Shown here piece after piece: positions 1 through 9,366 of a stretch of 64,000 nt of DNA; positions within the stretch are counted from its first letter, which is position 1, and each line of letters starts with the position of its first letter. The notes below the pieces were generated by a model. That model was given only the letters and a program-made list of their open reading frames with translations. It searched no databases and was not told the origin of the DNA. The stretch spans positions 1 through 64,000 of the forward strand of contig NZ_JAPNLJ010000010.1 of the NCBI RefSeq assembly GCF_026627445.1. The letters are read 5' to 3'. The stretch is from Streptomyces sp. H27-H1 (lineage in GTDB: Bacteria; Actinomycetota; Actinomycetes; Streptomycetales; Streptomycetaceae). The translations under genes and the position numbers were made by a program.

Positions 1-278
1 CCCTCTCGGGCTTTCCTCCGGGCGCTTCCTTCGTTCTTGTGTCTCCGACTCTATCAGACTCTTTCGTGTCCGATTCCCAGTCAGCGGGTTTCGCTTTCCA
101 GTTCTTCGCTTTCGCGTTTCCCTTTCCAGCGAGTCCGACTCTATCAGAAGTTTTCCACCGGATTTCCCGGCTTCAGATTCCTGAATGAGGAGTCGAATGT
201 GCCCACGTGGAATTCAATTCCTGGGGGGCGAGAAAGACTTTAAACCATCGCTGCCGAACTTGTCCAGTTCGAGGCAAC
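1..278 (-). ncRNA. Pre-16S rRNA leader (rRNA operon running off the left edge)
   Basis: Read on the minus strand, this comparatively AT-rich stretch has the texture I remember for Streptomyces rrn leaders just before the 16S gene, including blocks such as AACGCGAAAGCG and GATAGAGTCGGA. A 15-bp direct repeat (TCTGATAGAGTCGGA on the minus strand) lies at 44-58 and 134-148, 90 bp apart. No credible protein gene fits here. Promoter-like elements lie just upstream at 239-313. The 16S gene itself would start left of base 1 and is not in the window. Placing an rRNA operon next to the ahcY region also fits my memory of the S. coelicolor map. The identification is by recall; the repeat is seen directly. 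Confidence 0.7.
239..266 (-). promoter_or_regulatory. Possible second rrn promoter
   Basis: On the minus strand TGGACA (261-266), a 16-nt spacer and TTTAAA (239-244) form a weaker promoter-like pair downstream of the TTGACA/TAGATT promoter. Streptomyces rrn operons commonly carry several tandem promoters, which makes this plausible but unproven. Confidence 0.35.
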
Positions 279-284
279 CGTTCG

Positions 285-313
285 AATCTACCTCCCCGCA
301 GCCACTGTGTCAA
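285..313 (-). promoter_or_regulatory. rRNA operon promoter
   Basis: On the minus strand a perfect -35 TTGACA (308-313) is followed by a 17-nt spacer and a -10 TAGATT (285-290). This is a near-ideal vegetative (HrdB-type) Streptomyces promoter, predicting a start near 278. It drives leftward transcription into the rrn leader and lies only about 54 bp beyond the stop of the SpoIIM-family gene, with no obvious terminator between them. Confidence 0.75.
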
Positions 314-366
314 CAGCGTTTGCGGGACGACGAGGAGACTAGCAGCTCAGCATGCTCGTGCGCACA

Positions 367-1374
367 TCAAGCGGCGGTAGGGAGCGTCGCCGTCTGGTCG
401 GCCTGCTCCACGTCGCCGGTGTCTCCTGCCCGGGCAGCGCGGCCGCCCAGGACGTAGACGTAGATCAGGAAGGCCGCCTCGGCGGCGACGCCGATGGTGA
501 TGCGGGCCCACGTGGGCAGGCCGGAGGGGGTGACGAAGCCTTCGATCAGGCCCGAGAGGAAGAGGACCGCCGCCAGGCCGATGGCCATGCCGAGGGCGGC
601 GCGGCCCTGTTCGGCCAGGGCTACTCGGCGGGTGCGGTGGCCGGGGTCGATGACCGTCCAGCCCAGGCGGAGGCCCGTACCGGCGGCTACGAAGACGGCG
701 GTCAGCTCCAGCAGGCCGTGCGGGAGGATCAGGCCGAGGAAGACGTCGAGGCGGTCGGCCGAGGACATCAGGCCGATGCCGACGCCCAGGTTCAGCATGT
801 TCTGCCACAGGATGTACAGGACCGGCAGGCCCAGGAAGCCGCCCAGGACGAGGCAGATCGCGGCCGCCTGGGCGTTGTTCGTCCAGACCTGGGCCGCGAA
901 GGAGGCCGCGGGGTGGCTGGAGTAGTACGTCTCGTACTCGCCGCCCGGCTTCGTCATCGCCTTCAGGTCCTCCGGAGCGCCGAGGGCCCCCTGGATCTCC
1001 GGGTGCGTCGCGATCCACCAGCCGACGAGCACGCCGACGGCGGTCGAGATCAGTGCCGTGGGTATCCACCAGCGGCGGCTCAGGTAGACGGCGGCCGGGA
1101 AGCCGGACGTGAAGAAGCGGGCCGCGTCGCGCCAGCCGGCCCGGCGGGTGCCCGTCACCGTGGCGCGGGCGCGCGCGACGAGCTGGGTCAGGCGGCCCGT
1201 GAGCATCGGGTCGGGAGTGCTGGACTGGACGAGGGAGAGGTGGGTGGCCGTGCGCTGGTAGAGCGCGACGAGCTCGTCGGCCTCGGCTCCGGTGAGGCGG
1301 CGGCCCCGGGCGAGGAGCTGTTCCAAGCGCGCCCACTGCGCCTGGTGGGCCGCAACGAAGACGTCGAGATCCAT
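367..1374 (-). CDS. SpoIIM-family integral membrane protein
   Basis: A 335-residue protein starting at the ATG that gives MDLDVFVAAHQ; a longer frame upstream runs antisense through the RDD gene and is rejected. A soluble, Arg-rich N-terminal part of about 110 residues is followed by five or six hydrophobic segments. The segment PHGLLELTAVFVAAGTGLRL matches the conserved heart of the stage II sporulation protein M family. In Bacillus SpoIIM acts with SpoIIP and SpoIID in peptidoglycan remodelling during engulfment. Streptomyces does not engulf, so the role here is unknown. It diverges from an RDD-family membrane protein across 115 bp, suggesting a shared control region. Family call is firm, function is not. 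Confidence 0.85.
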   Translation of the reverse strand: MDLDVFVAAHQAQWARLEQLLARGRRLTGAEADELVALYQRTATHLSLVQSSTPDPMLTGRLTQLVARARATVTGTRRAGWRDAARFFTSGFPAAVYLSRRWWIPTALISTAVGVLVGWWIATHPEIQGALGAPEDLKAMTKPGGEYETYYSSHPAASFAAQVWTNNAQAAAICLVLGGFLGLPVLYILWQNMLNLGVGIGLMSSADRLDVFLGLILPHGLLELTAVFVAAGTGLRLGWTVIDPGHRTRRVALAEQGRAALGMAIGLAAVLFLSGLIEGFVTPSGLPTWARITIGVAAEAAFLIYVYVLGGRAARAGDTGDVEQADQTATLPTAA

Positions 1375-1489
1375 GCGGTTGGCGCTCCCCTGCCCCTGGT
1401 CAACCCCTGATTTTCCTGACTCCTGCCTCGTCAGCTTGGCAGACTGGAGGTCAAAGGGGCGGGGCAGGTCACGTGAAGGGTGTGCAGCA

Positions 1490-2401
1490 GTGAGCGATCT
1501 GGTGACGGGGGACGCGGTAGTCCTGGGCCTACGGCCGGCGAGGCTGCCGAGCCGGGCGCTGGCGATCCTGCTCGACCTGCTCGTGTACGTCGCCGGGTAC
1601 CTGCTCATTTCGGTCGGGCTGGTCCTGGCCACCGCCTCGCTGGACGGGGCGGCCCGGGCCGCCGTGTCGGTGGCCTCGTTCGTGCTCATCCTGGTCGGTG
1701 TGCCGATCGCGGTGGAGACGCTGAGCCACGGGCGGTCGTTGGGCAAGCTCGCCTGCGGGCTGCGCGTGGTGCGCGACGACGGCGGGCCGATCCGGTTCCG
1801 GCACGCTCTGGTGCGCGGGGCTTTCGGGGTCTTCGAACTGCTGATGACCTTCGGGTCCGTGGCGTGCATCGCTTCGCTGTTCTCCGAGCGGGGGCGGCGG
1901 CTCGGGGACGTGTTCGCGGGGACGCTGGTCGTCCGGGAGCGGGTGCCGGGAGCTCGGGTGATGCCGGTGCCGCCGCCGCCACCGTGGCTGGCCGGGCGGT
2001 TCGGGGGGCTGGACCTGTCCGCGGTGCCGGACGGGCTGTGGCTGGCGGTACGGCAGTACCTGACGCGCATGGACCAGCTGGATCCGCAGGTGGGCGCCTC
2101 GATGGCGGCTCGGCTCGCGGACGATCTGGTGGCGCGTACGGGGGCTCCGCCGCCGGTCGGGGTGCCCGCCGCGGCGTTCCTGATGGCAGTGGTGCACGAG
2201 CGGCAGTCGCGGGACGCGGCTCGGGCCTTCCGGCAGCCGGCTCCCGGGGCGCAACCGGTCCCCTACGGGCCGCCCGGGCCCGTGGTCATGCCTGCCGTGG
2301 TGCCCGTCGCACCGCCGGTGGTTCCGGTCGCGCCGGTGGTTCCCGCGCACGGGACGCCAGTACAGCCGCCGAAGGCGACCGGGTTCGCTCCGCCCGCCTA
2401 G
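1490..2401 (+). CDS. RDD family membrane protein
   Basis: A 303-residue protein from a GTG start (VSDLVTGDAVVLGL). The first half carries the RDD signature: an early Arg and Asp in ARLPSRALAILLDLLVYV, two hydrophobic hairpins, and GRSLGKLACGLRVVRDDG before a further membrane segment. The C-terminal half is soluble and ends in a Pro/Val-rich low-complexity tail. RDD proteins are poorly characterised; some are linked to ion transport. It is divergent to the SpoIIM-family gene. Its TAG stop shares the palindrome CTAG with the TAG of the convergent gene at 2398, so the two genes overlap by 3 bp. Confidence 0.85.
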   Translation: MSDLVTGDAVVLGLRPARLPSRALAILLDLLVYVAGYLLISVGLVLATASLDGAARAAVSVASFVLILVGVPIAVETLSHGRSLGKLACGLRVVRDDGGPIRFRHALVRGAFGVFELLMTFGSVACIASLFSERGRRLGDVFAGTLVVRERVPGARVMPVPPPPPWLAGRFGGLDLSAVPDGLWLAVRQYLTRMDQLDPQVGASMAARLADDLVARTGAPPPVGVPAAAFLMAVVHERQSRDAARAFRQPAPGAQPVPYGPPGPVVMPAVVPVAPPVVPVAPVVPAHGTPVQPPKATGFAPPA

Positions 2402-3015
2402 GCGAAGGCGGACGGCGGGGTTTCCAGGTGCTCCAGTTCGATGCCGGGGGCCGAGAGGACCACGTCGCCGGCGATGTGGACCGTGTGGACCTCGCCGGTG
2501 TCCAGGGCGGTGACCCGGTATTCGTCGACGCGGAGCGGGCCGCTGTCCGTGGGGTGTTCCGCGCGGCGCAGCAGGGCCCAGGCCTGGTCGGTCGTGCGGG
2601 CCGCCAGCACCGGGTCGGTCAGGGCCACGAGGCGTACCCGGGTGGCAGGTGCGCCGGGGGCCAGGCGCAGCAGCCGGGCCGTGGCGATGAGGAAGGCCGG
2701 GGAGGTGCCGGTGAAGCCGGCGGCCCCGGGGACGTTGCCCTCGGTGGCTTCGGCTCCGGCGGGGTCGGTGCGGACCCAGGTGACGCCGTCGATGGCGGCG
2801 CCGCGGACCTGCCAGCTGGAGGCGTTGACCTCGAGCCGGATGGGGCGGCCCAGTTCGTCGACGGCCAGGTCCACGGAGCCGCGGTGTGCGCCGTCGGGCG
2901 CGGTGAACTGGGAGACGTAGCGCCAGCCGGAGGGGCCCGGGGCGCAGTGGAAGTGCTCCTCGCCGAGGGGGGTGTGGTCGTGCGGGTCGTGGAGCGCGTA
3001 GCGGCCGCGGGGCAT
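2398..3015 (-). CDS. Unknown cytoplasmic protein, 205 aa
   Basis: I do not recognise this family. The start is the ATG giving MPRGRYALHDPHDHTPLG; an in-frame extension 16 codons upstream is possible but looks non-coding. There is no signal peptide, membrane segment or metal motif. Alternating hydrophobic strands (WRYVSQFTA, VDLAVDELG, IRLEVNASSW) suggest a beta-rich, lipocalin-like or LolA-like fold, which is inference only. It lies 102 bp downstream of ahcY on the same strand and may be co-transcribed with it. Its stop codon overlaps that of the convergent RDD gene. Confidence 0.7.
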   Translation of the reverse strand: MPRGRYALHDPHDHTPLGEEHFHCAPGPSGWRYVSQFTAPDGAHRGSVDLAVDELGRPIRLEVNASSWQVRGAAIDGVTWVRTDPAGAEATEGNVPGAAGFTGTSPAFLIATARLLRLAPGAPATRVRLVALTDPVLAARTTDQAWALLRRAEHPTDSGPLRVDEYRVTALDTGEVHTVHIAGDVVLSAPGIELEHLETPPSAFA

Positions 3016-3117
3016 GGGGCGTCTTCCTGGGTTTCGGGCGGGTACGGGGCAGGCCCCCGGCACGGATGCCGGGGGCCTGACGCGTGAGTGCTGCGGATCC
3101 GCGGGGATCGGGAGAGA

Positions 3118-4569
<1,452 letters not shown>

Positions 4570-4739
4570 GTGGTGCTGCTCCTCGTGACGTAGAGAGGTG
4601 GGTACGGCTGAGCCGCGCACCGTTCGTGGGAACGGCGCACATGGCGCTCAGTCCGTCGGGGGTCCTCTCTCCCCTCGGCCGGTCTCTGGGACCGCCCGAC
4701 CGCCATCAGCAGCGACGCCTGACACTCATGACGAATCTA
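4570..4739 (-). promoter_or_regulatory. ahcY promoter -10 and structured 5' leader
   Basis: On the minus strand a TAGATT hexamer (4734-4739) is a good -10, without a recognisable -35. It would give a leader of about 158 nt before ahcY. The leader opens with GTCATGAGTGTCAGGCGTC, which resembles the 5' strand of SAM-IV riboswitches as I remember them. It also contains a strong hairpin at 4615-4640 with a 4-nt loop, extended by flanking CTGAG/CTCAG pairing, shortly before the ribosome site. The SAM-IV core downstream is not obvious, so a riboswitch is a hypothesis; a structured leader is well supported. Confidence 0.4.
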
Positions 4740-4923
4740 CACCGATCGGCGGAGCGGGGCCCAGGCGACCTGAAAGCAAGCCTCGGCTGAACTTCGGGGC
4801 CTCTGGCGGAGGATTGGGGGCCTTTCGGACTTTTGATCCGCCCCTTACATGTTGGAGGATGCCGTTGGGTCGGGTTGTACGCGCGATCCCGCAGGACAAC
4901 GCACGTGTCGTGAGGAGATTCCA

Positions 4924-7008
4924 GTGACCAGTCCGGCAGGCCCTCCCGCAGGCGGGGACACGAGCGGGCGGAAGCCCGTGAAGGTTGTCGCCGTTACCGC
5001 GTGCCCCACCGGTATCGCGCACACGTACATGGCCGCGGAGAAGCTCCAGCAGGCCGCCGACCGCCTCGGCGTCTCGATCAAGGTGGAGACCCAGGGTTCC
5101 ATCGGGGCCGAGAACGTACTCTCTGACAACGATGTCAGGGAGGCGGACGCGGTCATCATCGCCGCGGACAAGGAAGTCGACCTCGAGCGGTTCGCGGGCA
5201 AGCGGGTCCTGTCCACGGGCGTCGCGGACGGCATCCACAAGCCGGAGGAGCTGATCCGGCGCGCGCAGAGCGCGCCGGTGCAGGCCGGGACCGCGGCGGC
5301 CGCGGGCAGCGGTGGTGGCGGCAAGCAGCGCAGTCAGGCGTACAAGGCGCTGATGAACGGCGTCTCGCACATGATCCCGTTCGTGGTGGTGGGCGGTCTG
5401 CTGCTGGCCGTTTCGCTGTCGCTGGGCGGGCACGCGGACGCCAAGGGCGGGCTGGTCATTCCCGATGGGACCTTCTGGTTCTACGTCAACAAGCTCGGCG
5501 TGACCGGCTTCTCGCTGATGCTGCCGATCTTCTCCGGCTACATCGCCTACGCACTGGGCGACCGCCCGGCCCTCGTACCCGGCATGATCGGCGGATTCCT
5601 CGCCGCCGACGCCGTGCACATCTACGGGGCCGACGCGAACGCCGGCTTCCTGGGTGCCATCGTGACGGGCTTCCTCGCCGGCTATCTGGTCGTGTGGATC
5701 AAGAAGGTCAAGGTCCCCAAGGTCATCCAGCCGATCATGCCGATCATCGTGATCCCGATCGCGTCGACATTGGCCCTGGGGCTGTTCTACATCTATGTGA
5801 TCGGGCAACCGATCTCCTGGGTCTTCACGAACCTCACCAACTGGCTGAACGGGATGACCGGCTCCAGCGCGATCGTGCTGGGCACCCTGATCGGTCTGAT
5901 GATCGCCTTCGACATGGGCGGCCCGGTCAACAAGACGGCCTTCCTCGTCGCCGTAGGCCTCATCGGCACCAACAACCACGTCATGGGCATGGCCGCGGCG
6001 GCCATCCCCGTCATGCCGCTCGGCCAGGGTCTCGCGACGCTGCTGCGCCGCAAGCTCTACAGCGACGAGGAGCGGGAGACCGGCCTCGCCGCCCTGTTCA
6101 TGGGCTTCTTCGGCATCTCCGAAGGAGCGATCCCCTTCGCCGCCGCCCGGCCCGCCCAGGTCATCCCCGCGAACATGCTCGGTGGCGCGGTGGCCGGTGC
6201 GATCGCCGGTGTCGCCGGAGTCCAGGACTCGGTGCCGCACGGCGGTCCGATCGTCTCGCTGTTCGGTGCGATCAGCGGGGTCGCGATGTTCTTCGTGGCC
6301 ATCGCGGCCGGTGCGGTCGTGACGGCGCTGACGACGAACGCCCTGATCGAGTTCAAGCAGCGCCGGGACGGCGTGGCCGCCGGCTCCGCGGTCCTCGCGC
6401 CGCAGCCGGTCCTCGTCGGCGCGGGTGCCCCCGTAGGCGCCGGTGGCGGTGGCCGCACGGGCTCCGTCGCGGCGGCCGCCGGCGCGGGAGCGGGGACGGC
6501 CGTACGGGCTCAGCCCGCTGCCGCGGCTCCGGTGGCCACGGGCGGGCCTGCGGAGGTGCTGTCCGGGTACCTCACCGAGCAGACCGTGAAGACGGAGCTC
6601 GCCTCGGGTTCCAAGGAGGCGGCGATCCGCGAAATGGCCGAGATGCTGGCCTCCACCGGCAACGTCACCGACGTAAACGAGCTCGTACGGGTCGCCCTGG
6701 CCCGGGAGGCGCAGGGGACGACGGGTCTCGGCGAGTCCATCGCCATCCCGCACGCCAAGACGGACGCGGTGACCCGCCCGACGGTGGGCTTCGCCCGGTC
6801 CGACGAGGGCATCGAGTGGGGTGCGCTGGACGGGACGAAGGCCCGGCTGGTCTTCATGATCTCCGTACCGGAGGCCGCGGCCGGGGACGAGCACCTGCGG
6901 ATCCTGGCGCTGCTGTCGCGCAAGCTGATGGACACCGGTTTCCGGGAGCGGCTGCAGGCCGCACCGGGCAGGGCCGAGATCCTGGACGTGCTGCGCGAGA
7001 TCCGGTAA
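4924..7008 (+). CDS. Fructose-family PTS permease, fused IIB-IIC-IIA
   Basis: A 694-residue phosphotransferase-system permease that imports and phosphorylates a sugar, most likely fructose to fructose-1-phosphate. Domain order: IIB at about 18-115 with phospho-Cys27 in VTACPTGIAHTYM; IIC at about 135-475 with GGPVNKTAF and FFGISEGAIPFAAARP and eight or more membrane segments; an Ala/Gly-rich linker; IIA at about 545-694 with phospho-His610 in SIAIPHAKTDAV. I chose the GTG at 4924 because GAGGAG lies just upstream. No fruK or fruR is adjacent, unlike the usual fruRKA arrangement, so it stands alone between ahcY and the cation-efflux gene. Confidence 0.93.
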   Translation: MTSPAGPPAGGDTSGRKPVKVVAVTACPTGIAHTYMAAEKLQQAADRLGVSIKVETQGSIGAENVLSDNDVREADAVIIAADKEVDLERFAGKRVLSTGVADGIHKPEELIRRAQSAPVQAGTAAAAGSGGGGKQRSQAYKALMNGVSHMIPFVVVGGLLLAVSLSLGGHADAKGGLVIPDGTFWFYVNKLGVTGFSLMLPIFSGYIAYALGDRPALVPGMIGGFLAADAVHIYGADANAGFLGAIVTGFLAGYLVVWIKKVKVPKVIQPIMPIIVIPIASTLALGLFYIYVIGQPISWVFTNLTNWLNGMTGSSAIVLGTLIGLMIAFDMGGPVNKTAFLVAVGLIGTNNHVMGMAAAAIPVMPLGQGLATLLRRKLYSDEERETGLAALFMGFFGISEGAIPFAAARPAQVIPANMLGGAVAGAIAGVAGVQDSVPHGGPIVSLFGAISGVAMFFVAIAAGAVVTALTTNALIEFKQRRDGVAAGSAVLAPQPVLVGAGAPVGAGGGGRTGSVAAAAGAGAGTAVRAQPAAAAPVATGGPAEVLSGYLTEQTVKTELASGSKEAAIREMAEMLASTGNVTDVNELVRVALAREAQGTTGLGESIAIPHAKTDAVTRPTVGFARSDEGIEWGALDGTKARLVFMISVPEAAAGDEHLRILALLSRKLMDTGFRERLQAAPGRAEILDVLREIR

Positions 7009-7031
7009 CCGCTGCAGGACGACTCCGGACC

Positions 7032-7081
7032 CTCCACGACGAGGCCCCCCTGCGCCGGCGCAGGGGGGCCTCGTCGTGGAG
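7032..7081. terminator. Perfect 50-bp palindrome, bidirectional terminator
   Basis: A perfect 25-bp inverted repeat with no spacer lies between the convergent PTS gene (ends 7008) and the cation-efflux gene (ends 7096). A GC-rich long stem at a convergent junction is typical of Streptomyces bidirectional terminators, which often lack a U tract. Confidence 0.85.
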
Positions 7082-7095
7082 TGGGTGCGGTGCGG

Positions 7096-8061
7096 TCAGT
7101 GGTCTTCGCCGCCCGGGGACGTGGCCGGGTTGGTGCCCGCCGCGGCGGCCTCGGCGCTGTAGATGTCCGGCTCCAGGTAGATGACCCGGGCGATCGGGAC
7201 CGCCTCGCGGATGCGGGCCTCGGCGGCGTTGATGGCGCGGGCCACCTCCGATGCCGTGTCGTCGCTCTGGACGGCGATCTTCGCGGCGACCAGGAGCTCC
7301 TCCGGGCCGAGGTGCAGGGTCCGCATGTGGATGACGCCGGTCACCACGTCCCCGTCGACGAGGGCGGCCTTGATCTTCTCGACGTCCTCGGTGCCGGCGG
7401 CCTCACCGAGGAGCAGGGACTTGGTCTCGGCGGCCAGCACGAGGGCGATGATGATGAGCAGGATGCCGATGCACAGGGTGCCGATGCCGTCCCAGACCCC
7501 GTTGCCGGTCAGCAGGGCGAGGCCGACGCCCGCGAGGGCGAGGACCAGGCCGATGAGGGCGCCGAAGTCTTCCAGGAGGACCACGGGCAGCTCGGGGGCC
7601 TTGGCGCGCTTGATGAACTGGCTCCACGACAGGTTGCCGCGGATCTCGTTGGACTCCTTGATCGCGGTGCGGAAGGAGAAGGACTCCGCGACGATCGCGA
7701 AGATGAGGACGCCGACCGGCCAGTACCAGTGCGAGATCGCGTGCGGCTCGTGGATCTTCTCGTAGCCCTCGTAGATGGCGAACATGCCACCGACGGTGAA
7801 CAGCACGATGGAGACGAGGAAGGCGTAGATGTAGCGCTCGCGCCCGTATCCGAAGGGGTGTTGGGGGGTCGCCTCGCGCTGGGCCTTCTTGCCGCCCAGG
7901 AGGAGCAGGCCCTGGTTTCCGGAGTCCGCCAGCGAGTGGACGCTCTCCGCGAGCATCGACGACGAGCCGCTGAAGACGAAGGCCACGAACTTGGCTACCG
8001 CAATGGCCAGATTGGCGGCGAGTGCCGCCACGATCGCCTTGGTACCGCCCGACGCGCTCAT
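7096..8061 (-). CDS. Cation diffusion facilitator (CDF) efflux transporter
   Basis: A 321-residue inner-membrane antiporter, probably for zinc or another divalent metal. Six hydrophobic segments occupy about 8-220, followed by a cytosolic ferredoxin-like regulatory domain (about 225-315). The metal-site helix carries AESVHSLADSGNQ, followed by HPFGYGRERYIYAF, both typical of the family; HSLADSGN is the HxxxD signature. It is the last gene of the leftward mannose run, 93 bp after manA, and is bounded by the strong palindromic terminator at 7032-7081. Metal specificity cannot be read from the sequence. Confidence 0.9.
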   Translation of the reverse strand: MSASGGTKAIVAALAANLAIAVAKFVAFVFSGSSSMLAESVHSLADSGNQGLLLLGGKKAQREATPQHPFGYGRERYIYAFLVSIVLFTVGGMFAIYEGYEKIHEPHAISHWYWPVGVLIFAIVAESFSFRTAIKESNEIRGNLSWSQFIKRAKAPELPVVLLEDFGALIGLVLALAGVGLALLTGNGVWDGIGTLCIGILLIIIALVLAAETKSLLLGEAAGTEDVEKIKAALVDGDVVTGVIHMRTLHLGPEELLVAAKIAVQSDDTASEVARAINAAEARIREAVPIARVIYLEPDIYSAEAAAAGTNPATSPGGEDH

Positions 8062-8154
8062 GGTTGCGAAGTGTCCCTTCCTCGGTGCGGCGCCCCGGGC
8101 CGGGGAGCCGCGCTACGGCCGCAGATTCTCACAGCCACCGAGAAGGACGGTACG

Positions 8155-9327
8155 TCAGAGCACCATGGTGGCGCGGAAGACGGTGCCGGTCCCGGACAGT
8201 TCGACCTTCTCGCCGGCCGGTACGAAGACCGACTCACCGGGGGCCAGGGTCAGTTCGCCGGACTTCACGGAGGCCGCCTTCGGGGAGCCCGCCGTGCACA
8301 GCAGGATCTGCGCGGTGGTGTCGGGGACCGTCCGGGGGGCACCGCCGGGGGCCAGGACGAAGCGGGAGAGCCGGAACTCGTCGATGGGGGTCTCGTAGAC
8401 CTCCTCGCCGTTGCCCTCCGGGCGCAGGATGCCGGGGTCGCCGGGTTCGAAGACGACGACCTTCAGCAGCTCCGGCACGTCCACGTGCTTGGGGGTGAGC
8501 CCGCAGCGCAGCACGTTGTCGGAGTTGGCCATGAGCTCGACGCCGAGGCCGTCGAGGTAGGCGTGCGGAATGCCGGCGCCGAGGAACATTCCCTCCCCGG
8601 GCTGGAGTCGTACGTGGTTGAGCAGCATCGCGGCGATGACGCCCGGGTCGCCCGGGTAGTGGTGGACGAGTCCGGCGTACGGGGCGTACGGGCCCCCGAG
8701 ACGCTCGGCGGCGGCCGCGGCCTCGGTGACCGTACGGGCCATCTCGGCGCGGTCGGCGGTCAGGACGGCGGTGAGCACCTCGCGCAGGGCCGCCTCCTCG
8801 GGGTGTGCCCGCAGGAGGTCGGCGTAGGGCTTCAGCGAGTTGACGCCGAGGCCCTCCAGGAGGGCGGCGGCCTCCAGCGGTGGGCGGAATCCGGACAGGC
8901 CCTCGAAGGGGGTGAGGGCGCAGACCAGCTCGGGCTTGTGGTTGGCGTCCTTGTAGTTGCGGTGCGGTGCGTCGATCGGGACGCCGCGGTTCTCCTCGTC
9001 CTCGAACCCGCTCTTCGCCTGGGCGAGGTCGGGGTGGACCTGAAGGGAGAGCGGGGCGCCGGCGGCGAGGAGCTTGAAGAGAAAGGGGAGTTGGGGACCG
9101 AACTTGCGGACCGACGCGGCTCCCAGCTCGCCTTCGGGGTCGGCCGCGATGACGTCCGAGAGGGCCCTCTCGCCGGCTCCGCGGTCGAGGCGGGAGGGGG
9201 CGCCGGGGTGGGCGCCCATCCACAGCTCGGCCTGGGGTTCGCCGGTGGCAGCGACTCCGATGAGTTCGGGGATCGCGGTGGTCGATCCCCAGGCGTAGGG
9301 GCGGATCGTGTTCGTGAGGCGGTCCAT
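8155..9327 (-). CDS. manA: Mannose-6-phosphate isomerase, class I
   Basis: A 390-residue zinc enzyme interconverting fructose-6-phosphate and mannose-6-phosphate, the entry to GDP-mannose. Type I signatures are PLSLQVHPDLAQAKSGFEDEE (zinc-binding QxH region, about 95-112), NYKDANHKPELVCALTPFEGLSGFRP (about 123-148), and the C-terminal cupin GEGMFLGAGIPHAYLDGLGVE. The start ATG follows a RDHGR-free 39-bp gap after the SIS-domain gene. With manB upstream and the pyrophosphorylase-like gene at 36.9 kb it can supply activated mannose for glycans and lipomannan-type glycolipids. Confidence 0.95.
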   Translation of the reverse strand: MDRLTNTIRPYAWGSTTAIPELIGVAATGEPQAELWMGAHPGAPSRLDRGAGERALSDVIAADPEGELGAASVRKFGPQLPFLFKLLAAGAPLSLQVHPDLAQAKSGFEDEENRGVPIDAPHRNYKDANHKPELVCALTPFEGLSGFRPPLEAAALLEGLGVNSLKPYADLLRAHPEEAALREVLTAVLTADRAEMARTVTEAAAAAERLGGPYAPYAGLVHHYPGDPGVIAAMLLNHVRLQPGEGMFLGAGIPHAYLDGLGVELMANSDNVLRCGLTPKHVDVPELLKVVVFEPGDPGILRPEGNGEEVYETPIDEFRLSRFVLAPGGAPRTVPDTTAQILLCTAGSPKAASVKSGELTLAPGESVFVPAGEKVELSGTGTVFRATMVL

Positions 9328-9366
9328 CGGTCGTCTTCCTGGGTGAGAGAGGCGCGGGTACGCGCC

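Noticed and set aside
37..457. Short plus-strand frames at the left edge
   Set aside because: They lie on the opposite strand of the rRNA leader and promoter, with no ribosome site or family similarity.
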